Part shown: in pieces, positions 9,066-20,075 of the stretch
Layout: each line of letters opens with the position of its first letter
Position numbering within the stretch: position 1 is the stretch's first letter
Assembly (NCBI GenBank): GCA_032622095.1
Contig: CP136066.1
Location: 94,881,319-94,945,318 of the forward strand
Direction of reading: 5' to 3'
Source of the DNA: Siphonodentalium dalli
Taxonomy: Eukaryota > Mollusca > Scaphopoda > Gadilida > Siphonodentaliidae
DNA length: 64,000 nt
The notes under the pieces: generated by a model
Seen by the model: the letters and a program-made list of their open reading frames with translations, nothing else
The model's database searches: none
Told to the model about the DNA's origin: nothing
Translations under genes and position numbers: made by a program

Positions 9066-10336
9066 AAAGCGGATTGTATTACGATATTTGAAAATGAGGT
9101 CACAAATGACGTGACTAATATAGTCCATATGCGTGTGACTTAATATTGCGTCCATATTAGCACCAATATGGAGTTTAACTTCGGGTTTACGATGGGCATT
9201 TGGTAGATAAAGGTAATCGAAATACAGTTGCCAACACTTGAGGACGGCATGTGGATTTCGGTACAATTGCTCACTAAGTATCATTTCACGTGTCACACAT
9301 ACAGTCTTATGATCAAAATTCGCCAGAAACAATCAGCGTTATTACTTGCTCGAAGTTCAATATCGGCGTATATACTTTATATTGGCACTGATATATTGTT
9401 AAGTATACATCGAGCGACGATACTCGCGTTTTTCCAGTATAGGCACAATAAGTATGTTGGCGAAAGTGCATCGTAAGACATTCCAGCAGCTGACACCCAC
9501 GCTAATCCCTTCTTGTTCGCAGTATCGTATACAGAATGGTCATGTCTGAATTCCATGATTTTTTAGAGGTCTCTTCTGTGTTTCCCTCGCTACTATATCA
9601 TACGATTGAATGCTACTAGACTTTATGCCACTAAATATATATGAATTTTATCGGGTCGCCGAGCCCGTGCGACGCAAGCTTCGCGCATGCGCAGACCATA
9701 TCTCGGAAACGGGTGGAGCTATCGACTTGAAATTTGGTGTGTGAATGTATTTTGCCCCGGATACGAATTTTATCGGGTCGCCGAGCCCGTGCGACACAAG
9801 CTTCGCGCATGCGCAGACCAGATCTCGGAAACGGGTGGAGCTATCGACTTTTTTGAATAGCCCGGACAACGTCGGGCTCATCGGCTAGTATTGTATATAA
9901 GGTTACACTATATATATACGTGTTTGGCAATTGTCTTCGGATGAAGTTGTATATAGGGTGAATTACTTACAGGAGTCCTGAAGATGGAGTGAACATTTGG
10001 AGATGAGAAATTATTTGATGTACTGTGCATGTGCACCGCCACACATCACTGCGCGGGTAGAACAACGTGGATCCACCGAAGACATCACTATACTTGTGGT
10101 CGATACGTGGTGGGGACAATATTGGGGGAAATGGATTCAAAGTAAACTTCGATAAATTGTACGATTCTGCAAAAGTATTTTGCGACCATTCGCTTGCGAT
10201 CGAAGAAGTCATAAAGAATATCGCGACGACTCGAGTGATCTTCTAAAATTATGCCATTTCTCATAACTCCCATGACGAGCGTTAGAATCGCACAAAACAA
10301 TGACAGGCCCATGCAGAGCTAACGTCATCGAAATAG
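9066..10336. repeat. Block Z, copy 1 (right part, after LINE-B)
   Basis: Resumes block Z after the LINE-B target-site duplication and matches 28040-29136, except for a Helitron-like insertion at 9643-9888 not found there. At 10336 it joins block X directly (AAATAG|CTGTGATC), whereas copy B continues with other sequence. This marks a rearrangement joint. Open frames here change mainly at amino-acid-altering sites between copies and are not called as genes. Confidence 0.75.
9643..9888 (+). mobile_element. Helitron-like 3' fragment with 122-bp tandem repeat
   Basis: Two tandem copies (starting 9643 and 9765) of a 122-bp unit beginning GAATTTTATCGGGTCGCCGA end in CCCGGACAACGTCGGG, a short hairpin, followed about ten bases later by CTAG before a T. 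A hairpin close to a CTRR terminus with no target duplication is the hallmark of Helitron 3' ends. The element is absent from the matching place near 28630. No transposase is present. The 5' end is not recognisable, so it is probably truncated. Confidence 0.5.
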
Positions 10337-11175
10337 CTGTGATCATAGGGTCATGCAAACCGAAGTGAGGAATATAGTTTTTTAATTTATTATTATAGGG
10401 TGAGCGCGAACGCAGACCCCAAAACGCATAAATTACACAGTCGAGTTACCCACATTTGGGGTAATCGCTCGGGTCATCCAAACCGAAGTGCAATGGTAAG
10501 GACTCGCCAAGGGGCCACCGCCTTTTGGATCACGGTTAGCCCTCTGCCAGGTAAGTATGCTTGAGCACGAAATCAATTCCGGCCAGTATAGAGCGGCGCA
10601 GTGAATACATGTGGTGTCCATTGTTAAAATTAATTATAAACCTTTTTATTTTTGAATGTTTTCGTCGTAATTCAACTCAGAAGTAAATTGAATGTTAGGC
10701 GTTGCCATACGTTGCGAAACTGTGGAAATAATACTGCATATTGTCAGATAAATGCATGAAATTTCTGAGTCAGTACGAAAAATATAATGATATACGTCTA
10801 GCGTATGACTTTGGTAGTGTTATCGCTCCTTAGTCTACATGGGTGATTATTTTTAACTGGCTGAAACGGGCGCAATCGGCAAACCTCGGTTTTATCCGTA
10901 CGCACAACTATTTCTGCAAGAACGATAATCCGAGAAGTTGCGATTGGGGACTGCGCGGTCCCTGCACAAATGGGCCTGTATAGCCCCTCTGTGCGTTTGG
11001 GGCATACGCGGCCCCTGTATGCGCTTCCTAAATAGTCACAAAGGTTCAGATTCGACTTATTTGATTCCGAAATAAGTCAAGTGGAATTATACCCGTTATT
11101 ATGTCGGATGGCGCGGGCCACAATGAAAACACATAGATAAAGAGCGTACATCTGATCTGCAAATATATATTGAAC
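10337..11175. repeat. Block X, copy 2 (truncated at right)
   Basis: Starts abruptly at AGCTGTGATCATAGGGTCAT after block Z and stops at ATATATATTGAAC (11175), where the palindrome cluster begins. The corresponding point in copy 3 is 16575, after which copy 3 continues normally. The interval 7571-11175 is a near-identical duplicate of 12972-16575. Confidence 0.8.
10398..10558 (-). ncRNA. U1: U1 spliceosomal snRNA gene, copy 2
   Basis: Same 161-nt sequence as copy 1, including the ATACTTACCTG 5' end, the ATTGCACTTCGG loop II, the Sm-type site and the variant loop I GATCCAAAAG. The candidate PSE is at 10599-10617. One flanking base near 10591 differs from copy 1 (TATAGAGCGG in place of TATACAGCGG), outside the RNA. 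Confidence 0.88.
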
Positions 11176-11229
11176 TTTTCGATTTAAATACATTTACAAA
11201 AGTGGCTTTTTCGCTAAATGTATATAAAT
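11176..11229. repeat. Detached right terminus of the large palindromic element
   Basis: The 54 bases starting TTTTCGATTTAAATACATTT are the same as the right end of the large palindrome at about 12535-12589, and are followed, as there, by a small palindrome. Confidence 0.75.
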
Positions 11230-11391
11230 ATAATGATTAACTGTCATGTGGACTATTTTTATGGAGATGTAACCGTGAGGTAAGTGGTCATAACTTGTAT
11301 GTAAAACCCTTCGGGTTTTACACAAGTTATGTCCACTTACCTCACGGTTACATCTCCATAAAAACAGTCCACATGACAGTTAATCCTTATA
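11230..11391. repeat. Small palindromic foldback element, copy 1
   Basis: About 160 bp, with arms of about 75 bp that pair almost perfectly around a loop at AAAACCCTTCGGGTTTT. The ends read ATTAACTGTCATGTGGAC and its complement. Further copies are at 11548-11708, 11745-11905 and 12590-12749. It has no coding capacity. The layout is that of a foldback MITE. Confidence 0.85.
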
Positions 11392-11547
11392 TAACATCAT
11401 CATCATTTTGTGTAAACTTATAGGTTTTTTCTAAATTTTGTATACATATGAATATTCATACTAATTAGTTGGGACAAAGTAATCCAAGAACATATAACTA
11501 TACATGTGCATGCATACACATACATATACACACATGCATATACATAT
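11392..11547. other. Short spacer between two small palindromes
   Basis: AT-rich 156 bp with an ATC repeat and TACATA/CACATA runs. Nothing recognisable. Confidence 0.5.
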
Positions 11548-11708
11548 ATAAGGATTAACTGTCATGTGGACTGTTTTTATGGAGATGTAACGGTGAGGTA
11601 AGTGGACATAACTTGCGTAAAACCCGAAGGGTTTTACATACAAGTTATGTCCACTTACCTCACCGTTACATCTCCATAAAAATAGTCCACATGACAGTTA
11701 ATCCTTAT
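11548..11708. repeat. Small palindromic foldback element, copy 2
   Basis: Same family as 11230-11391, with the loop sequence in the opposite orientation (CCCGAAGGG). It is followed by a partial left terminus of the large palindrome (11709-11744). Confidence 0.85.
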
Positions 11709-11744
11709 ATTTATATACATTTAGCGAAAAAGCCACTTTTGTAA

Positions 11745-11905
11745 ATAAGGACTAACTGTCAAGTGGACTGTTTTTATGGAGATGTAACCGTGAGGTAAGT
11801 GGACATAACTTGTGTAAAACCCGAAGGGTTTTACATACAAGTTATGACCACTTACCTCACGGTTACATCTCCATAAAAATAGTCCACATGACAGTTAATC
11901 CTTAT
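11745..11905. repeat. Small palindromic foldback element, copy 3
   Basis: Same family. It directly abuts the left end of the large palindrome and, with copy 4, gives the whole 11745-12749 block mirror symmetry. Confidence 0.85.
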
Positions 11906-12589
11906 ATTTATATACATTTAGCGAAAAAGCCACTTTTGTAAATGTATTTAAATCGAAAAGTGTATCGTGACAAAAACAGCCCAAAATACCCAATAGCACC
12001 CTTGGCAAAAGTTAATAGGAACAATTTATCTTCGTATTGAAACCCGATGATGTATTAAGTCAATCCTGCGCGAGTCCAAATGCGCCCAAAACATTACGCG
12101 TTTGTCTTTCCAAACCCAATGACGTATCGATGTTGTTATGAGCTTGGTGTTATTGAGCCGTTGCGCATTCACCGAGAAATAACTGCAACTAGCCACGTGG
12201 GCGCCGACCAATCAGAATGCTGGATTTAGTGATGACACAAGTGATGACACAAGTGTTGTCATCACTAAATCCAGCATTCTGATTGGTCGGCGCCCACGTG
12301 GCTAGTTGCAGTTATTTCTCGGTGAATGCGCAAACGCCTTATAACACCAAGCTCATAACACCATCGATACGTCATCGGGTTTGGAAAGACGAACGCGTAA
12401 TGTTTTGGGCGCATTTGGACTCGCGCAGGATTGACTTAATACATCATCGGGTTTCAATATGAAGAGAAATTGTTCCTATTAACTTTTGCCAAGGGTGCTA
12501 TTGGGTATTTTGGGCTGTTTTTGTCACGATACACTTTTCGATTTAAATACATTTACAAAAGTGGCTTTTTCGCTAAATGTATATAAATA
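11906..12589. repeat. Large palindrome, 684 bp
   Basis: Two arms of about 335 bp pair with each other around a centre near 12247 (GATGACACAAGTG..). Outer ends read TTTATATACATTTAGCG and the complement. The inner arms contain GCGCCCACGTGGCTAGTTGC. Mismatches are few, so the structure is young or kept by conversion. No protein frame spans it. It looks like a foldback-type DNA element. Confidence 0.85.
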
Positions 12590-12749
12590 TAAGGATTAAC
12601 TGTCATGTGGACTATTTTTATGGAGATGTAACCGTGAGGTAAGTGTTCATTTCTTGTATGTAAAACCCTTCGGGTTTTACACAAGTTATGTCCACTTACC
12701 TCACGGTTACATCTCCATAAAAACAGTCCACATGACAGTTAATCCTTAT
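12590..12749. repeat. Small palindromic foldback element, copy 4
   Basis: Same family as the other three, in mirror position to copy 3 at the right end of the large palindrome. A few substitutions in the left arm (GTGTTCATTTCTTG) lower the pairing. Confidence 0.85.
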
Positions 12750-12971
12750 ATATACACATATATAAAAACTTAAGCATAATTACCAGTTCTTGGTGAGTTG
12801 TATATATGATTTTGTAGATTATTTTCATGGGATGCAGGTTTGTCGATGAACCACATATTATGTTGCATTTAAAGTGAACTAGCCGTTCTGATGTGATAAT
12901 TCATAAATATCTGCCGGTGTCAAGCGATAATGCAGTTTAATCGAATTAGTTGGGTGGCACTGTGATTGTAG
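12750..12971. other. Unassigned spacer before LINE-B copy 2
   Basis: AT-rich sequence between the palindrome cluster and the duplication breakpoint at 12972. It matches nothing else I recognise in the window. Confidence 0.5.
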
Positions 12972-14465
12972 TTTAATTTCTGGGAGATTTTTGGTGGCAA
13001 GAGCTTTTAACAAAATAGATATGAACAAGTAATCAGGGTCTCCATACAAGTAACATTTTTGTTTGCTCAATTCCTGCTGGGACCAGTGGTCAAGTAAACG
13101 GTCCAATACTTATATATAGTACTATTTTAATGTTTTGGTCGGTTATAGCAAGAGTTGTAGCAGGAATAATTGATAAATATGTATATATAGTTAGTAATAT
13201 GGTGCTCGGAAATGTGGACTCAATATATTCAATGACGTTCTTTTTGGTAGGTAGGCAGGTAGTGAGCAAACAATTACCTTACTAGACGGCCCTAAACATA
13301 TATACAAGTGATCTACTGGATGACTTTACTGTAAGTCTGACTTATTTAACCAGTAGAATGCAGTCGATCTGCTTGTCAATTACACACATTTTTCAGGTTT
13401 TGCTGTTTTTTTGTTGTTGATTTGAGTGCACATTTAGTCTGCTGTTAGAGGATACAGGTGGTATCCAGTTTAACATTCTCTGGATTACAGACACTTCCTG
13501 TGGGTTAGTTAGGCGGGTAACTTTATCCGACTTGTCCTTTATGAAAACGACACCGTTGTATGTCCACGTGCTAGCTACTACCTTGTCCTTGTACATCTGA
13601 CGACAAGTATGGGCCATATTTGCTCGTGTTTTAGTTAGGTGTTCATTGATGTACACGTTGTTATATTTTGATTTTTTCGGTTTTTTGAGTTTACTCCGTG
13701 CCAAGTAGAACCGTTTACGGTCTTTGTAGTGGTTGAACCTGACTAAAATTGACCTGTTTGAGTGGGTTTCAGGACCAGAGCGATGGCATCTTTCGATGTG
13801 ATAGGGTTCTATATTAACCCCGATTTCATCTGCTAGTTCCAATATTAGGTCCTCACAGTCCTCGCCAGGCTCTACTCCAATTCCACTAATTCGAAGAGTA
13901 TTCCTCATGCCATACTGTTTGAGATCATCAAGTTCATTTACGAGTTCAGTGATTTTGTCATCCTTCGTTTCTGCTTCATTTCGGAGTTGTGTCACTTCAC
14001 TTCGTAGGTCGTTGACAGTTTGTATAGCTACTTCCGAGAATATAAGCTTCATTTGTAGGAGAAATTCAGGATCCTTTAGGGCAATTTTGAAGCTAGTTAT
14101 CATTTCCATGTTTTTCTTTACTGTTGGTGTATTTTCAATTCTGTCTGATGTGTCATTTATCATCGTACTTTGGCTATATGGTTCGCCAAAGCTTGTGTCA
14201 TCAAGATCCACATTTAGTTTTTTAGAATCAATTGAGTTCAGTAAGCTGTCGTCCGGGCCACCCTTGCCGCGCTTCAAGTTTCGTTCCACAGCCATATTGT
14301 TTTGTTTACAAGTGTAGATATTTCACCGATCGCTTTGTTGACAGCTTGTCAGTATTTAGGTCAGGTCCACTGGGCGATCTTATTATCGTATTCAATATTC
14401 GGATGTCAAAGGTCAGATTTTAAATTGTCAAAATAACGGTTGCTTTTTATATCTTTTTTACACGG
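12972..14465 (-). mobile_element. LINE-B copy 2 (5' half; part of a segmental duplicate)
   Basis: Duplicate of 7571-9065. Homology starts at TTTAATTTCTGGGAG, inside the ORF2 remnant, so the reverse transcriptase C-terminus and 3' end are absent. The same internal deletion between the ORF2 start and the reverse transcriptase tail is present, so this is a copy of one damaged insertion, not a second insertion. One base at about 13002 differs from copy 1 and puts the ORF2 stub in a different frame. Confidence 0.85.
13393..14295 (-). CDS. LINE-B ORF1 protein, copy 2
   Basis: A 300-residue frame almost identical to 7993-8895, with the same coiled coil, RRM-like domain and basic tail. Differences are confined to the last third: GVIFIKD becomes GVVFIKD, MSNWIPS becomes MLNWIPP, and the Gln-rich end is altered by compensating indels that keep the frame and the length. 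The protein would bind element RNA. No intact partner ORF2 of this family is present in the window. Confidence 0.78.
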   Translation of the reverse strand: MAVERNLKRGKGGPDDSLLNSIDSKKLNVDLDDTSFGEPYSQSTMINDTSDRIENTPTVKKNMEMITSFKIALKDPEFLLQMKLIFSEVAIQTVNDLRSEVTQLRNEAETKDDKITELVNELDDLKQYGMRNTLRISGIGVEPGEDCEDLILELADEIGVNIEPYHIERCHRSGPETHSNRSILVRFNHYKDRKRFYLARSKLKKPKKSKYNNVYINEHLTKTRANMAHTCRQMYKDKVVASTWTYNGVVFIKDKSDKVTRLTNPQEVSVIQRMLNWIPPVSSNSRLNVHSNQQQKNSKT

Positions 14466-15736
14466 AAAGCGGATTGTATTACGATATTTGAAAATGAGGT
14501 CACAAATGACGTGACTAATATAGTCCATATGCGTGTGACTTAATATTGCGTCCATATTAGCACCAATATGGAGTTTAACTTCGGGTTTACGATGGGCATT
14601 TGGTAGATAAAGGTAATCGAAATACAGTTGCCAACACTTGAGGACGGCATGTGGATTTCGGTACAATTGCTCACTAAGTATCATTTCACGTGTCACACAT
14701 ACAGTCTTATGATCAAAATTCGCCAGAAACAATCAGCGTTATTACTTGCTCGAAGTTCAATATCGGCGTATATACTTTATATTGGCACTGATATATTGTT
14801 AAGTATACATCGAGCGACGATACTCGCGTTTTTCCAGTATAGGCACAATAAGTATGTTGGCGAAAGTGCATCGTAAGACATTCCAGCAGCTGACACCCAC
14901 GCTAATCCCTTCTTGTTCGCAGTATCGTATACAGAATGGTCATGTCTGAATTCCATGATTTTTTAGAGGTCTCTTCTGTGTTTCCCTCGCTACTATATCA
15001 TACGATTGAATGCTACTAGACTTTATGCCACTAAATATATATGAATTTTATCGGGTCGCCGAGCCCGTGCGACGCAAGCTTCGCGCATGCGCAGACCATA
15101 TCTCGGAAACGGGTGGAGCTATCGACTTGAAATTTGGTGTGTGAATGTATTTTGCCCCGGATACGAATTTTATCGGGTCGCCGAGCCCGTGCGACACAAG
15201 CTTCGCGCATGCGCAGACCAGATCTCGGAAACGGGTGGAGCTATCGACTTTTTTGAATAGCCCGGACAACGTCGGGCTCATCGGCTAGTATTGTATATAA
15301 GGTTACACTATATATATACGTGTTTGGCAATTGTCTTCGGATGAAGTTGTATATAGGGTGAATTACTTACAGGAGTCCTGAAGATGGAGTGAACATTTGG
15401 AGATGAGAAATTATTTGATGTACTGTGCATGTGCACCGCCACACATCACTGCGCGGGTAGAACAACGTGGATCCACCGAAGACATCACTATACTTGTGGT
15501 CGATACGTGGTGGGGACAATATTGGGGGAAATGGATTCAAAGTAAACTTCGATAAATTGTACGATTCTGCAAAAGTATTTTGCGACCATTCGCTTGCGAT
15601 CGAAGAAGTCATAAAGAATATCGCGACGACTCGAGTGATCTTCTAAAATTATGCCATTTCTCATAACTCCCATGACGAGCGTTAGAATCGCACAAAACAA
15701 TGACAGGCCCATGCAGAGCTAACGTCATCGAAATAG
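14466..15736. repeat. Block Z right part, duplicate of 9066-10336
   Basis: Identical by eye to 9066-10336 at an offset of 5400, including the Helitron-like fragment at 15043-15288. Confidence 0.85.
15043..15288 (+). mobile_element. Helitron-like 3' fragment, duplicate copy
   Basis: Same sequence as 9643-9888, carried along in the 3.6-kb duplication, with the terminal hairpin and CTAG end. Confidence 0.5.
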
Positions 15737-16701
15737 CTGTGATCATAGGGTCATGCAAACCGAAGTGAGGAATATAGTTTTTTAATTTATTATTATAGGG
15801 TGAGCGCGAACGCAGACCCCAAAACGCATAAATTACACAGTCGAGTTACCCACATTTGGGGTAATCGCTCGGGTCATCCAAACCGAAGTGCAATGGTAAG
15901 GACTCGCCAAGGGGCCACCGCCTTTTGGATCACGGTTAGCCCTCTGCCAGGTAAGTATGCTTGAGCACGAAATCAATTCCGGCCAGTATAGAGCGGCGCA
16001 GTGAATACATGTGGTGTCCATTGTTAAAATTAATTATAAACCTTTTTATTTTTGAATGTTTTCGTCGTAATTCAACTCAGAAGTAAATTGAATGTTAGGC
16101 GTTGCCATACGTTGCGAAACTGTGGAAATAATACTGCATATTGTCAGATAAATGCATGAAATTTCTGAGTCAGTACGAAAAATATAATGATATACGTCTA
16201 GCGTATGACTTTGGTAGTGTTATCGCTCCTTAGTCTACATGGGTGATTATTTTTAACTGGCTGAAACGGGCGCAATCGGCAAACCTCGGTTTTATCCGTA
16301 CGCACAACTATTTCTGCAAGAACGATAATCCGAGAAGTTGCGATTGGGGACTGCGCGGTCCCTGCACAAATGGGCCTGTATAGCCCCTCTGTGCGTTTGG
16401 GGCATACGCGGCCCCTGTATGCGCTTCCTAAATAGTCACAAAGGTTCAGATTCGACTTATTTGATTCCGAAATAAGTCAAGTGGAATTATACCCGTTATT
16501 ATGTCGGATGGCGCGGGCCACAATGAAAACACATAGATAAAGAGCGTACATCTGATCTGCAAATATATATTGAACCTAAATATTCACATTTATTTGATTC
16601 TGAAATAGGCCCATAGTGAGCTTATTTTAATTTGTGGTTTTGGTTTTATTCTGATAAAATAAAATAAAAACCTCCACCAGGGCACCCCGAGTCACCACAC
16701 C
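15737..16701. repeat. Block X, copy 3 (followed by LINE-A)
   Basis: Same as copy 2 up to 16575, then continues as in the other copies to GTCACCACACC at about 16701, where LINE-A copy B begins in place of block Z. Confidence 0.8.
15798..15958 (-). ncRNA. U1: U1 spliceosomal snRNA gene, copy 3
   Basis: Same 161-nt RNA sequence as the other copies, with variant loop I. Candidate PSE at 15999-16017. It lies about 740 bp upstream of LINE-A copy B, on the opposite strand. Confidence 0.88.
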
Positions 16702-18272
16702 ATCATCACATTATGATGCCACACACTCTTATTCCTTTCATCCGAGAGGTGCACGTTTTAGATGATGATGCCATCAATGTGTCCAATCACAGACCAGTTA
16801 CTCTGAGCATAAGCGTTGAATTACGAGATCGACATGTAGGTAAAGCAGACGTTGACGGAGACGGCATTGTAGATTGGGAAAAAGCCAAATATCAGCCTGA
16901 AATTCTTGAACATTACAGCCGAATTCTTGATTCAGAATTAAACTCACCTGACCAATTAGATCAACAAGAAACCGATCCATGTAGAATATACGATTCAATT
17001 GTAAGCGCAATATCAAATGCATCCAAATCAACCCTGCCAAAAAAGAAATTAAAAAAATGCCTGAAACCCTTCTGGAACGAAAATTTGAAAACCATGCATA
17101 TGAATATGCGGACTCTTCGACAAACTTGGGTGAATGAAGGCAGGCCTCGAGCAGATACTCACTTTGAAAGTTATATAAAATATAAAAATGCGAAATGTGA
17201 CTTCCGTAGAGAATATAGAAACGCATCTAGTAAATACCTGGCAGAACAAAACGATGAAATTGATAAACGTGCTCAAATTGATCAGAACTATTTATTTCGT
17301 ATTTTACACACGAAACGTCAGAAAAATCACATCGATAAGAACGCATTTTTTTCATATGAGGGACAAACTCTTCGTCATGATCACGAAATTTCAGAAGGAT
17401 GGGCATCTTACTTTGAAAAATTATATTCGCCGCTATATAGACCCGAGTTTGACACACAGCACTTTAACTATGTCAATGAATTTGTTACGCGAAAAACCAC
17501 CAGCGATCAGCATGGTGATAATTATAATGCCATACTCTTTTGTGTAACTCCACTTGAATTACTTTCTGTTTATCGCAGTCTGAGTGTTGGAAAAGCAACC
17601 GGTTGGGATTGCATATCGAATGAACACCTGATATATGGAAGCCATAAGTTAACTCAGACGGTATCCAATCTTATGACAGTCATGATTCAGACACAAATTA
17701 TCCCTTCACATATGAAACGTGGTGTAATCATTACACTATACAAAGGTGGTTCAAAATCCAGAACTGATTTTGATAGTTATAGAGCTATAACGCTGATGCC
17801 CACTTTATACAAGTTACTCGAAAAGATTTTACAAACTAGAATAGAATTATACGCCCCAAAATTACTTAATGTACATCCGCTTCAACACGGTTTCAAAAAG
17901 GGCATAAGCGCAACAATGACGTCATATGTAATGAAAGAATGTATCGCATATGTATCCGATAGTAAACAAAAGTTGTATAGCCTATTTTTAGACGTCTGGA
18001 AAGCGTTTGATACTGTCTGGGTTAACGGATTGTTATACAAATTGCACACATGCGGATTCACAGGAAACTTATTTCGATTGATACGCGAACTTCTGAGTAA
18101 TGTAACCTGTTTCATTCGTCATAACAACGTTTTTTCAAGGTGGTTTGATGTGCGACATGGAGCCAGGCATGCAGGGAGGAATCCTCTCGCCTTTGTACTA
18201 TATGATCTACGTTGACGAGTTGATACATATCCTTGCAAACTCGCCGTTAGGCTTAAACATGCTCGGTGTAAA

Positions 18273-18723
18273 GGTTACACTGGTGTAAATGTTTTCCATA
18301 GGCCTCAGTGCTAACGTTTTAGCGTATAGTGTTGGCAATATAAATGTTGGGTCCAAAATTTTCTTTAAATCTGAAAAATTGACATTTTGGGAAACTTTTT
18401 ACACAAAAAAATCATGTCTGTCTAGCAGGGAATTCGCCTTTAAATCTTATGTTTTCGTAACTAGTGTCAGAACCGCATAAAAAAATACAGTCATATTTTA
18501 GACCACACCAAAAAATTCAAACTTCACTACAAAGGGTTAATTCCTGTGCCAATTGTTATTTTACCTATGGGAAATCATAGGGAAGAGGTGTGATAATTTT
18601 TTTATGTGAAAAGCACACAAGGCTATTGACCAATCAGGGCCCAGTGTCTATTTTATTCTCTCCTATATATTCCTCCCGCATCCGCTAGATGTCGCTCGGA
18701 ACCTTATTTACACCAGTGTAACC
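18273..18723. mobile_element. 451-bp terminal-inverted-repeat element (family M), unit 1
   Basis: Ends GGTTACACTGGTGTAAA and its complement TTTACACCAGTGTAACC. A 63-codon frame inside starts at 18289, but its changes in the diverged copy at 31581-32029 are almost all amino-acid altering, so it is not called as a gene. The superfamily is not assigned. Confidence 0.8.
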
Positions 18724-19624
18724 TAAAGCGATAGCCCGCTTTTTCGCGGAATAATTGTAACTCCCTACATTTCTTCAGAATTGACCGTCAATGGAAAAAA
18801 TGTGTTCAAAAACAATATCACTTCTGTGGTTCTTTATTTATCACACACAATTTAACCCCACCCCCTTTAACAAATTATTCATCAAAAAAGCACAATTTTC
18901 CACCACCAGTCATGTTCAGGCCCCATTTTCACTCAGTTTTAGGGGTCTGGTGTTGCAAACTTGGATCAGCTATGGAAGACTGTACAATATTCTTTCCATG
19001 AGAGAACTTCTGGTGATGTGAGGTCATTGAGTCCAGATCTGATCAGCTGAGCATCAAGCGCATGACTTTATCAGCACATTGAAGAATAAAATATGACATT
19101 TTCAGGTCTGCAAGGGTGATCCAAGATAACTGGATGTGGGTGTATATTGAATTAGTTGAATAAAGATATGCTCTCTTTGAATTGCTGAAGCATTTTCTTA
19201 AATGTGTCCAAGTTTTAGTGATATTAACCTTCAAATGACCATACCCACCAGTGGAAATGACACACTTTTATGATATATATCTGTATATCACTGGCTATAA
19301 AATCCAAAATACTTGTTAGATTAGGTTCTTATAACAATTGATATATGTGTCGTTGACATGCTCATGTTATGGGTCATTTGCATTATCATGTGACTATTAC
19401 CACCTTGAAAATTTTGAAAATACCTTGAAAAATTGGCATTTTTTATGAAAAATCTTACTATTTTTTTGGCTGATGTTAGTGAAAGAAGACATCAGCAGCA
19501 AGAATAGCCACACCAAGCATGATATATTCATTGGACTGAAATACCAGGCTCTGTAAAATGCATTAAAATGATTTAAAGTGACTCCCAGGAATCAAAAATG
19601 ATAAAAAGCTATATTTTCCCTTTA

Positions 19625-20075
19625 GGTTACACTGGTGTAAATGTTTTCCATAGGCCTCAGTGCTAACGTTTTAGCGTATAGTGTTGGCAATATAAATGTT
19701 GGGTCCAAAATTTTCTTTAAATCTGAAAAATTGACATTTTGGGAAACTTTTTACACAAAAAAATCATGTCTGTCTAGCAGGGAATTCGCCTTTAAATCTT
19801 ATGTTTTCGTAACTAGTGTCAGAACCGCATAAAAAAATACAGTCATATTTTAGACCACAACAAAAAATTCAAACTTCACTACAAAGGGTTAATTCCTGTG
19901 CCAATTGTTATTTTACCTATGGGAAATCATAGGGAAGAGGTGTGATAATTTTTTTATGTGAAAAGCACACAAGGCTATTGACCAATCAGGGCCCAGTGTC
20001 TATTTTATTCTCTCCTATATATTCCTCCCGCATCCGCTAGATGTCGCTCGGAACCTTATTTACACCAGTGTAACC
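19625..20075. mobile_element. Family M element, unit 2
   Basis: Identical to unit 1 apart from isolated bases (CACAACAAAA in place of CACACCAAAA). It is preceded and followed by the 901-bp spacer. Confidence 0.8.

Noticed and set aside
9006-9332. 108-codon minus-strand frame in block Z
   Set aside because: It crosses the LINE-B target-site duplication, and a 2-base indel breaks the equivalent frame in the copy near 28230.
10088-10312. 74-codon minus-strand frame starting MGLSLFCAILTLVMG, resembling a signal peptide (also 15488 and 28879)
   Set aside because: Between the two independent copies about five of six changes in the aligned part alter the protein, so there is no sign of protein-level selection. 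No splice sites or partner exon could be found.
18289-18480. 63-codon frame in each family M unit, also present at 31597-31788
   Set aside because: The diverged copy keeps the length, but nearly all substitutions change the amino acid and only about one is silent. Chance openness in a short frame is likely.
18791-19021. 76-codon frame in the 901-bp spacer of the array
   Set aside because: Its two copies are identical because the array is recent. There is no independent evidence of coding and no known motif.
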